Assembly: GCA_963777625.1 (NCBI GenBank)
Contig: CAVZRO010000008.1
Coordinates: forward strand, 1-64,000
Source of the DNA: DATDIC01 sp963777625
GTDB lineage: Bacteria; Pseudomonadota; Alphaproteobacteria; Acetobacterales; Acetobacteraceae
Length of the DNA stretch: 64,000 nucleotides
Direction: 5' to 3'
Below are positions 1 to 7,193 of the stretch, piece by piece. How positions within the stretch are numbered: position 1 is the stretch's first letter; each line of letters begins with the position of its first letter. The position numbers were made by a program, and so were the translations under genes. Under the pieces are notes generated by a model, which saw only the letters and a program-made list of their open reading frames with translations, ran no database searches and was not told the DNA's origin.

Positions 1-1545
1 TACTGCGTCACTCATTCCGCACGACGGCCTTCTGACGCATCTGTCCGCAACAGGGACATCGCGGCAGTGCGTGGGCCAAAGCTCGCGCGAGGCGGATACG
101 CAACGTGGCGATTGAGTGCGGCATGTGGCGTTGCGAACGCAGTGGCAGATCCTCTGGGTCGATAACCATCGGGAAGGCAAGATTGCGCGCCTCGCCAGGA
201 GCGGGCTGGTCCTGAGGGGGGAATCGTCTCCTTCTCGGAAATCAGGAAACCGTAGGCAGCGACACAGAGAGTTGCGTGATGATGGAAGCCACGCCAACCA
301 CGGCCTTCGTAGTGACCGAGGCCGACTTCCTGTTTGAGTTCGAGATAGTCGCGCTCGATGCGCCAGCGCATCTTGGCCTGATCGACCATGCGCTCGAGCG
401 AGATGTCGGCCGCCAGCGTGCAGAGCCAGTAGTGATCCGGTTCGGCCTCGCCCTCCGGCCACTCGATCAGCAGCCACTCCTCTGGCGCCGGTTCATTCCG
501 CCTGGCGTCGTCATGCGCCGGACGCACCCGCCATCGGGCGAACCGCGAGCTCAGCGGCGTGTTGCTGCCGTCCCGCCATTTGATCTGTTGCCAGGCAGCG
601 GCGTCGAGCTCCAGAGCCAGCGTCTTGGCCGACACGGGACGATGCGTCGCGTCACGGCGCAGCCGCTTGCCGGGCCGGCCGCGGCCTGAGTGGGACGCCA
701 GTGGCAACGCTGCCTCGCCGGGCCGCCACACCATCGTGGCGGGCAGGATGCCGGCCACATAGGTCAGCCCAAGTTCGCTGATCCCGGCTCGCAGTTTGCT
801 GTCGTTGCCATAGGCCGGGTCCATCAGCACCGGCGCCGATGGCACACCATCCGCCAGCGCCTCGCGCAGCTGCTGCAACGCGATCTCCGGCTTGGTCTGG
901 AAACCAACGTCGTCCGGCACGCCGGCGATCTTTCGGCGGGCCGCATCGTCGGCCCACTCCTTCGGTAGATACAGCCGGTAGGCAACCGGCAAGCTTCCCT
1001 GATGGGTCGCCACTGACAAACTCACTGCCACCTGGCAGTTGTCCCGCTTGCCCAACTGACCGCAATACTGCCGCGCCACCCCGACCGAATGGCTGCCCTT
1101 CTTGGGGAACCCGGTGTCGTCGATGATCCACGCCTGGACCGGTTCGTCCCGCGTGATGGATGGCAGCACACAGTCGCGCACACGGCGCAGCATCGCCCGA
1201 TCCGACCACGGCGCCTGCGCCACAAAGTGCAGCAGCGACTGGTGTTGCGCCGCGGTGCGCTCCGGCGCGGTCACCGCCGCCAGCGGCTCGACACTCTTGC
1301 GACCCTCCGCCGACAGCAGTCCGATACAGTAGTCCGCGAATGGCCTGACCCGGTCGGCATGGCCGAGCACCGATGCCAAACTTGCTGTGTAATCCTCGAA
1401 CCGCGCTTGCGTGCCGGTTGCATCGTCGAGACCCATCCCACCCTCCCTGGACGGCTTGAATCTCCACCTCTAACCAATCACTCTCGCGTCGCACCAAGCG
1501 GAAAATGCCAGATCACATCGCAGTTTTGCAACTCAGTAGGAGTAC
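1..1545 (-). mobile_element. IS701-family insertion sequence, one end outside the window
   Basis: The element consists of one transposase gene on the minus strand plus its upstream flank. Its distal end lies beyond base 1, so neither the terminal inverted repeats nor a target duplication can be read. The proximal boundary is estimated near 1480-1545, where the coding logic of the adjacent beta-lactamase-fold gene stops making family sense. The coordinate is an inference. Confidence 0.7.
8..1436 (-). pseudogene. IS701-family DDE transposase with C-terminal frameshift
   Basis: This is an RNase H-fold DDE transposase. The first Asp is in WIIDDTGFPKKG (about residue 105), the second in LMDPAYGNDSK, and the Glu in IERDYLELKQEVGLGHYEG. 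The reading frame holds from the ATG at 1436 to about residue 400. The open frame then ends at base 12 with a tail that lacks family character. In the frame shifted by one base, the tail reads HSIATLR, then LPRCPCCG, and stops at base 8; that ending is typical of IS701 transposases. A one-base frameshift near 225-240 is therefore inferred. The element may be inactive, or the base may be a sequencing error. Confidence 0.85.
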
Positions 1546-2902
1546 AGCTCATTGTCGTAGATACCGACGTACCCGCCGCCGCCGGTAATGCGGGCAGTAA
1601 CGGCTCGGGCGGCACGGCATAATCGATCGACGTTCCATAGTTCGGCACCATTGCGGTGGCGAACAGTTGCCCGTACAGAGTCAGCCAGTCCTCCTTCTCC
1701 ACCTTTCCCGTCAGCGCCAGATCGAGAAAGCTGCGGCAGATCGCTTCCGGCACGCCGATCGGCTGCGCGTTGGTCAGCACCACAATGCCCAGCTCCGCTG
1801 CAGGCAATAGGCTGACGCACGTCGCCGCCCCCATACCGAACGCGCCCGAATGGCCCCAGGCAACCCCGCCCTGATCGGTGTAATCGATGTTCCAGCCCAG
1901 GCCATAGAACCCTGCCCGATCCAGCGCTGGATTCTGCGGCGGCGAGCGGAGTATCTGCGGCCGATGCGTCTCGTCGAGCGCATCCATGCCGACGATCTGC
2001 TCCCCGTTCAGCTTGCCGCGGTTCAGTTGCAGCCGCATCCAGTTTGCCAGGTCCCGCACCGAGGATGTCACCCCGCCGGCCGGCGATTGTGCATCAGGCT
2101 CGCGCGTATAACGGGCAACCCAGTTGTTGCCGGATCGCACGTGGCTTCGCACGCGGTTTGCCGCGCTGGCGAAATCGGCAAAACGCGAGCTGGTTCGCTG
2201 CATTCCAAGCCGCTGATACAGGCGTCCCGCAGAGATCTCGCCCCAGTCTTTCCCGATCGCGTCCTTCCCGGTCGCGCGCGCCGCCGCCACCGCCGCCGCG
2301 GTAAAACCAAAATTGGTGTAGGCGTAATGGGAGCGGAAGCTGCTCGCCGGGCGTTGATAGCGCAGCCGGAACAGCACCGCGTCGCGCCCATAGCCCATGT
2401 CTTCCAGCGGATCGCCGGCATGGTCCGGCAGCCCGCTGCGGTGGGCGAACATGTCGCGCAGTGTCACCTCGCGTGTGACCCAGGGGTCGTACATCTCGAA
2501 CTCCGGCATGTGCCGGATGATCGGGTCGTCCCACGCGACCACACCATCACCGACCAGGGCCGCGACCACCGTCGTCGCGATCGGTTTCGACAATGAGGCG
2601 AGGGGAAACACGGTGTCCGCATTGACCGGCTCCGGCATCCCGGCCTGACGTACGCCGAAGCCGCGCAGGAAGATCGCCCGATCCTGGTGCACGACCGCGA
2701 TCGCCATCCCAGGCACACCGCTGCGCTGCATCGCCTCGCGGGCAACCCCGTCGAGCGCCGGCAACAGATCGTCGACGTTGCGCGGCGAATTCGTCACGGC
2801 GATCGGCTGTGCCTGTACCGCGCGCGGAGCGAACGCGCCCAGCGCCACGACAGGCAACACCGCGCGCCGGCTCAGGCCGGCGACCCGTCGCGGTCCCTCC
2901 AT
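1478..2902 (-). CDS. Beta-lactamase-fold serine hydrolase, 3' end disrupted
   Basis: Class C beta-lactamase/esterase family (COG1680). It starts with a signal peptide containing twin arginines (MEGPRRVAGLSRRAV, cleavage near AVQAQ), so it is probably periplasmic. The nucleophile motif SxxK is S103-LS-K106, the second motif is Y196-T-N198, and HSG occurs near residue 360. The last 40 residues are not family-like. In another frame the family ending GGGYVGIYDNELYSY is readable near 1545-1590, followed by a stop. A G-run frameshift and/or the neighbouring IS insertion has therefore replaced the C-terminus. It lies 57 bases downstream of the acyltransferase on the same strand and may be co-transcribed with it. 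The substrate is unknown. Confidence 0.8.
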   Translation of the reverse strand: MEGPRRVAGLSRRAVLPVVALGAFAPRAVQAQPIAVTNSPRNVDDLLPALDGVAREAMQRSGVPGMAIAVVHQDRAIFLRGFGVRQAGMPEPVNADTVFPLASLSKPIATTVVAALVGDGVVAWDDPIIRHMPEFEMYDPWVTREVTLRDMFAHRSGLPDHAGDPLEDMGYGRDAVLFRLRYQRPASSFRSHYAYTNFGFTAAAVAAARATGKDAIGKDWGEISAGRLYQRLGMQRTSSRFADFASAANRVRSHVRSGNNWVARYTREPDAQSPAGGVTSSVRDLANWMRLQLNRGKLNGEQIVGMDALDETHRPQILRSPPQNPALDRAGFYGLGWNIDYTDQGGVAWGHSGAFGMGAATCVSLLPAAELGIVVLTNAQPIGVPEAICRSFLDLALTGKVEKEDWLTLYGQLFATAMVPNYGTSIDYAVPPEPLLPALPAAAGTSVSTTMSCTPTELQNCDVIWHFPLGATRE

Positions 2903-2959
2903 CGTTCCATTCCCCTTGTCGGATCACAGAACGAAGATGAACCATTCGGCCGCTAGGCG

Positions 2960-4081
2960 CTACGCGCCGGACGCCAGCTTCACCCGCAGGCTTGCCGCCT
3001 TTCCCCAGCGCTGGCCGGCCTGCTCGACCGTCATATGCAGCATCCACGCCAGCACCAGAGGCAGCAGGATCGCAGCGGGAATCCAGATGACCGTGAACAT
3101 CGCTGCATCGCCCCGGCTCAGCCGCGCCAGTACTACCCCCAGCAGCTTCTGCGCCGGTCCGTTCACCAGGTAGATGCAATACGAAGCCGCCCCCAGCCAG
3201 AGCAATTCCCGTCGCCGCAGCAGCGTCGCCAGTATCGCCATCCCGCGTCCGCCGAGCCCCATCTCCGCTGCCAGGCACGCGGTCCAGGCCAGCGGCGGCG
3301 CCAGCTTCTCCACCCCGCCCTGAACGCCGCATGCAAGCAGCACCGCACCCAAGGTTATCGCGTACCCTCGCGAGCTGGCGGCGTCCGGTCGGCGTTGCAG
3401 CATCGCGGCGGCAATGCCGAGCGCGAAATACTGCGCCTTGTTCGGCAGGAACGCGCGGCTGAAGCCCCAGCCGGATGGTGCCGTCCCCTGCCAGGCGATG
3501 CCGGCCGCCGCCAGCGCAAGGAAAATCAGGATCAGGTGCCTCGTGCTGATCCGCCCACGTCCCAGCGGCCCCGCCAGAAGCGCCACGACCATATAGAACT
3601 GCCACTCGGTGCTCAGGCTCCAGGCCGCGCCGAGAAAGCTCACCCACACGTTTGGCAGCACGGCATCGGGGAACAAGCCGTGCGTCATGGTCAGATGAGC
3701 GGCAATCTCCGCTGCCCAGTGCGGCCGCCAGCCCGCGGACCAGATCGAGCACGCCGGGCCGTCGGGTCCGATCCACGGCATCAGCGCGAAGCCTGTCGGG
3801 ATCACCTGAATCGCCGCGGCTAACGGAAACACCGCCAGAAAAACCGGAAAAATGCGCCCGACCCGGGCGATCAGGAACGGCGACGCAGCGTACTGAAACC
3901 CCTCCAGCGAGCGTACAATCACCATCCCGCTCAGAATAAAAAAAATATCAACCGCTGCCTCGCCATGCGACAGCGGACGGGCGACCCAGGCCGGCACGGC
4001 CGCGAACGGTGCCATGTGCGACAGCAGCACGTACATCGCCAGCACGCCGCGCAGCCCATCCAGGCATTCCAAGCGTCGCAC
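2960..4081 (-). CDS. Acyltransferase 3 family membrane protein
   Basis: OafA/YrhL-type integral membrane O-acyltransferase of 373 residues. The N-terminus MRRLECLDGLRGVLAMYVLLSHM carries the family signature RxxxLDGLRG and the conserved His (LSH) in the first membrane segment. About ten hydrophobic segments follow. Members transfer acetyl or other acyl groups to cell-surface polysaccharides or small molecules; the acceptor here cannot be told from sequence. It is followed on the same strand by the serine hydrolase. Confidence 0.85.
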   Translation of the reverse strand: MRRLECLDGLRGVLAMYVLLSHMAPFAAVPAWVARPLSHGEAAVDIFFILSGMVIVRSLEGFQYAASPFLIARVGRIFPVFLAVFPLAAAIQVIPTGFALMPWIGPDGPACSIWSAGWRPHWAAEIAAHLTMTHGLFPDAVLPNVWVSFLGAAWSLSTEWQFYMVVALLAGPLGRGRISTRHLILIFLALAAAGIAWQGTAPSGWGFSRAFLPNKAQYFALGIAAAMLQRRPDAASSRGYAITLGAVLLACGVQGGVEKLAPPLAWTACLAAEMGLGGRGMAILATLLRRRELLWLGAASYCIYLVNGPAQKLLGVVLARLSRGDAAMFTVIWIPAAILLPLVLAWMLHMTVEQAGQRWGKAASLRVKLASGA

Positions 4082-4230
4082 GCCAAGCCTCCTGGGCGAA
4101 CGATGGCCGCGCGATGATTAAGGTTTGGCGAAAAGCCGGCCGATGCGTCCCAAAGTCGCGGCAACCCGCCCTTGCGGGGATCGGCAGGAGAGGCTATTTG
4201 AGCACCATAATCATTCTCCGCTCTGTTACG

Positions 4231-4259
4231 GGGGGTGGCCTTCACGGGCCGCCTTTTTT
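4231..4259 (+). terminator. Intrinsic-terminator-like hairpin in the rimP leader
   Basis: A 7-bp stem (4234-4240 with 4247-4253, one G-U pair) with loop TTCACG is followed immediately by six T at 4254-4259. The T tract ends four bases before the predicted TTG start of rimP. The position is wrong for ending an upstream gene, because the nearest upstream gene lies on the other strand. It therefore looks like a leader attenuator for the rimP-nusA-infB operon. Hairpins of this kind before rimP are known in proteobacteria; operation here is inferred. Confidence 0.75.
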
Positions 4260-4262
4260 GTA

Positions 4263-4787
4263 TTGGACGCCCATCTGCCGACCGACACTCTGGAAGCCCG
4301 CCTCGCGGCCGCCATCACCCCCACGCTCGAAGACATGGGGTACGAGCTGGTGCGCGTCGTCCTGATGGGGCAGGACCATCGCCCGATCGTGCAGGTCATG
4401 GCGGATCGCGCCGATGACGCCGCCATGTCGGTGGGAGATTGTGAAACCATCAGCCACGCGCTCGGCGCCGTGCTTGACGTCGCCGATCTGATGCAACGTG
4501 CCTGGACCCTGGAGGTCAGTTCGCCCGGTATCGACCGGCCACTGCTACGCGTAAAGGACTGGAACCGCTTCGCCGGCCACCTCGCCCGCGCTGAAACGAC
4601 CGCGCCGGTGGAAGGCCGCAAGCGGTTCCACGGCACCGTGCTCGGCGCCGACGACAACGCCGCACGCCTGCGCCTTGACGACGGGTCGGAGGTTGCACTT
4701 CCCCTGCGCGACATCCGCCGAGCCAAGCTGCTGCTCACGGATGCGCTGATCGCTGCGACTGCCTCGCCCCCTGCTTCAACCAACTGA
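4263..4787 (+). CDS. rimP: Ribosome maturation factor RimP
   Basis: A 30S assembly factor of about 174 residues. The family segments LEDMGYELVRV, EVSSPGIDRPL and the C-terminal SH3-like part (LDDGSEVALPLRDIRRAKLL) are present. An in-frame extension back to 4125 exists but has no family similarity. The TTG at 4263 gives a normal-length N-terminus. That start sits just after the terminator hairpin T tract and has no clear ribosome binding site outside the hairpin, so the exact start remains uncertain. It is the first gene of the rimP-nusA-ylxR-infB-rbfA block. Confidence 0.9.
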   Translation: MDAHLPTDTLEARLAAAITPTLEDMGYELVRVVLMGQDHRPIVQVMADRADDAAMSVGDCETISHALGAVLDVADLMQRAWTLEVSSPGIDRPLLRVKDWNRFAGHLARAETTAPVEGRKRFHGTVLGADDNAARLRLDDGSEVALPLRDIRRAKLLLTDALIAATASPPASTN

Positions 4788-4812
4788 CCAAAGATTAGCC
4801 AAGAGGGCCATC

Positions 4813-6402
4813 ATGGAAACCGCTATCGCCCGCCCGGAACTGCTGCTGGTCGCCGACGCCGTCGCGCGGGAGAAGAATATCGACCGCGAAGAGGTGATCG
4901 AGGCGATGGAGCAGGCCATCCAGAAGGCCGGCCGCGCCAAGTACGGGCACGAGAAGGACATCCGCGCCACCATCGACCGCAAGACCGGCGATGTCCGCCT
5001 GTCGCGCTGGACCGAAGCGGTCGAAACCGTGGAGAACGAGGAAACCCAGATCCCCGTCCACATCGCCCGCAAATTCCAGGCGGACATCCAGATCGGCCAG
5101 CATCTGGTCGATCCTCTGCCGCCGATCGATTTCGGCCGCATCGCCGCGCAAACCGCCAAGCAGGTCATCGTGCAGCGGGTCCGCGAGTACGAACGCAAGA
5201 AGCAATTCGGGGAATTCAAGGACCGCGTCGGCGAGATCGTCAACGGCATCGTCAAGCGCACCGAGTACGGCAACCTGATGGTCGAGCTGGGCCGCGCCGA
5301 GGCGTTGCTGCGCCGCGACGAGCTGATACCGCGCGAAAGTTTCCGCAACGGCGACCGCGTGCGTGCCTATATCTACGACGTGCGCGAGGAACCACGTGGA
5401 CCACAGATCTTCCTCAGCCGCACCCATCCCGGCTTTCTGGCCAAGCTGTTCGCCCAGGAAGTGCCCGAGATTTACGACGGCATCATCGAGATCAAGGCGG
5501 TCTCCCGCGATCCCGGCTCGCGCGCCAAGATGGCTGTCATCAGCCGGGATTCCTCCATCGACCCGGTCGGTGCCTGCGTCGGCATGCGCGGCTCGCGCGT
5601 GCAGGCGGTCGTGCAGGAGCTGCAGGGCGAGAAGATCGACATCATCCCCTGGTCGCCGCAGGCCGCTACGTTCGTGGTGAACGCGCTCGCACCCGCCGAG
5701 GTCACCAAGGTGGTGATGGACGAGGAAGCCGGCCGCGTCGAAGTGGTCGTCCCCGACGATCAGCTCTCTCTGGCGATCGGCCGCCGCGGCCAGAACGTAC
5801 GGCTGGCCTCGCAGCTCACTCGCTGGGACATCGACATCCTGACCGAGGCCGAGGAAAGCGAGCGGCGGCAGGACGAGTTCCGCCGGCGCAGCGCGCTGTT
5901 CGTCGAAGCCCTCGACGTGGATGACGTGATCGCCGGGTTGCTGGTCACCGAAGGCTTCACCTCGCTGGAGGAGCTGGCCTTCACCCCGCAGGAGGAGCTC
6001 GCCTCCATCGAAGGGTTCGACGAGAACGTCGCCGCCGAGCTGATCCGTCGCGCCGAAGCCTATCTTACCCGACGCGACACCGAGCTGAACGAGCGTCGGG
6101 TCGAGCTGGGCGTCACCGAGGATATCGCCACGATCGAAGCGCTCACCCCGGGCATGCTGGTCGCGCTGGGCGAGAAAGGGGTGAAGACACTCGATGACCT
6201 TGCCGATCTCGCGTCGGACGAGCTGATCGAGATCGTCGGCGCCGACCATATGGACGAGGCCACCGCCAACGCGATCATCATGGATGCGCGGGCCCACTGG
6301 TTCGAGAATGAAAGCGAGCCGGGGGCCGGAAGCGAGCCGGGGACCGGAAGCGAGCTGGCGGCGGGAAGCGAGCCGGCGGCGCAGGAGGCGAGCCACGACT
6401 GA
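4813..6402 (+). CDS. nusA: Transcription termination/antitermination protein NusA
   Basis: A 529-residue RNA-polymerase-binding factor for pausing, termination and antitermination. The N-terminal polymerase-binding domain (residues 1 to about 125) is followed by an S1 domain. Two KH domains follow, with GXXG-type loops in GACVGMRGSRVQAVV and LAIGRRGQNVRLAS. C-terminal acidic helix-hairpin repeats typical of alphaproteobacterial NusA come next (LLVTEGFTSLEELAF, then EALTPGMLVALGEKGVKTLDDL). The last 30 residues are a low-complexity SEPG/SELA tail built from an 18-bp tandem repeat. The gene starts 25 bases after rimP, and its end overlaps the ylxR-type gene. Confidence 0.97.
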   Translation: METAIARPELLLVADAVAREKNIDREEVIEAMEQAIQKAGRAKYGHEKDIRATIDRKTGDVRLSRWTEAVETVENEETQIPVHIARKFQADIQIGQHLVDPLPPIDFGRIAAQTAKQVIVQRVREYERKKQFGEFKDRVGEIVNGIVKRTEYGNLMVELGRAEALLRRDELIPRESFRNGDRVRAYIYDVREEPRGPQIFLSRTHPGFLAKLFAQEVPEIYDGIIEIKAVSRDPGSRAKMAVISRDSSIDPVGACVGMRGSRVQAVVQELQGEKIDIIPWSPQAATFVVNALAPAEVTKVVMDEEAGRVEVVVPDDQLSLAIGRRGQNVRLASQLTRWDIDILTEAEESERRQDEFRRRSALFVEALDVDDVIAGLLVTEGFTSLEELAFTPQEELASIEGFDENVAAELIRRAEAYLTRRDTELNERRVELGVTEDIATIEALTPGMLVALGEKGVKTLDDLADLASDELIEIVGADHMDEATANAIIMDARAHWFENESEPGAGSEPGTGSELAAGSEPAAQEASHD

Positions 6403-7072
6403 CGCCGATCTGTCCGACGCGGACGATGCTGGAGCGGAGGAGACCGGTCCTTATCGGCGCTGCATCGTCACGCGCGAGCGTCTGCCGAAGGAGCGGATGA
6501 TCCGGTTCGTGATCGGCCCAGACCAGACGCTGGTCCCCGACTTGGCGGCAAGGCTGCCCGGCCGGGGAATGTGGTTGAGCGCCCGGGGCGATGTGCTAGA
6601 AGCGGCCCGTACACGCGGTGCGTTTGCGCGTGCCGCACGAAGCCCGGTGCGGGCGCCGGAGGATCTCGCGGATCGCGTCCGCGCCGGCATCGTTCGGCGG
6701 ATCGAGGAGTTGTTGGGTCTTGCCCGCCGGGCCGGCCAGGCCGTCGCCGGGTTCGACAGGGCGCGCGAATGGATGCGGGGCGGCCGGGCCGCGCTGATCT
6801 TGCAGGCGTCCGATGGTAGTGCCGAGGAACGGCGGCGGTTCCTCGGAGGGAAAGAGGCCATTCAGACCAGGATGCCGGTGCTGACGCCTTTGCCGGCAGC
6901 CACGCTGGGTGGGCTGTTCGGCCGGGATCGTGCGGTGCACGTGGCGGTCGCCCCAGGCAGACTGGCCGAGTTGCTGACGCTGGAAGTTGGCCGGCTGACT
7001 GGACTAGAGCAATATCAGCCCACTGAAATCGCGGAGCGATCTCAGGCTGATGAAATTGCTCGCGAAATATGA
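6284..7072 (+). CDS. YlxR-family RNA-binding protein fused to an L7Ae-like domain
   Basis: The N-terminal DUF448/YlxR domain has the signature RRCIVTRERLPKERMIRFV and the motif LPGRGMWL. The second half (IEELLGLARRAGQAVAGFDRAREWMRGGRAALILQASD) resembles the L7Ae/L30e ribosomal fold. The domain pair and its place between nusA and infB are typical of alphaproteobacteria. Start codons exist only inside nusA (ATG 6284 or 6308), so the two coding regions overlap by roughly 95-120 bases. Neither start has a good ribosome binding site. The C-terminal 20 residues overlap an inverted repeat around 7006-7060 and may not be ancestral. Confidence 0.88.
   Translation: MRGPTGSRMKASRGPEASRGPEASWRREASRRRRRRATTDADLSDADDAGAEETGPYRRCIVTRERLPKERMIRFVIGPDQTLVPDLAARLPGRGMWLSARGDVLEAARTRGAFARAARSPVRAPEDLADRVRAGIVRRIEELLGLARRAGQAVAGFDRAREWMRGGRAALILQASDGSAEERRRFLGGKEAIQTRMPVLTPLPAATLGGLFGRDRAVHVAVAPGRLAELLTLEVGRLTGLEQYQPTEIAERSQADEIAREI
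6313..6384 (+). repeat. Four 18-bp tandem repeats at the nusA/ylxR overlap
   Basis: Units begin at 6313, 6331, 6349 and 6367, each starting AGCGAGC. The first two differ at one position and the last two are more diverged. The repeat encodes the SEPGAG-type tail of NusA in one frame and the KASRGPEASRGPEAS-type start of the next protein in another frame. Confidence 0.9.
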
Positions 7073-7077
7073 GCTGG

Positions 7078-7104
7078 AGCGGTTTCACTCCGGGTGAAGC
7101 CGCT
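7078..7104 (+). repeat. Strong hairpin upstream of infB
   Basis: Inverted repeat: 11-bp stem (7078-7088 with 7094-7104, one wobble pair) and a 5-base loop. It lies between the ylxR-type gene and infB. No T tract follows, so it is not a classical terminator. It could be an mRNA-processing or stability element, or part of a dispersed repeat. Confidence 0.7.
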
Positions 7105-7193
7105 GGAGGGCTGAGCGGGGCATCTGTCCCGCCGGATATACGGGTTGAACGATCGGGCTCAGCCCGACATTTGGGTGAAGATCAGGCAGGTCA

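Noticed and set aside
4795..6396. Long minus-strand open frame across nusA
   Set aside because: Mirrors nusA codon by codon and has no family features; an antisense shadow.
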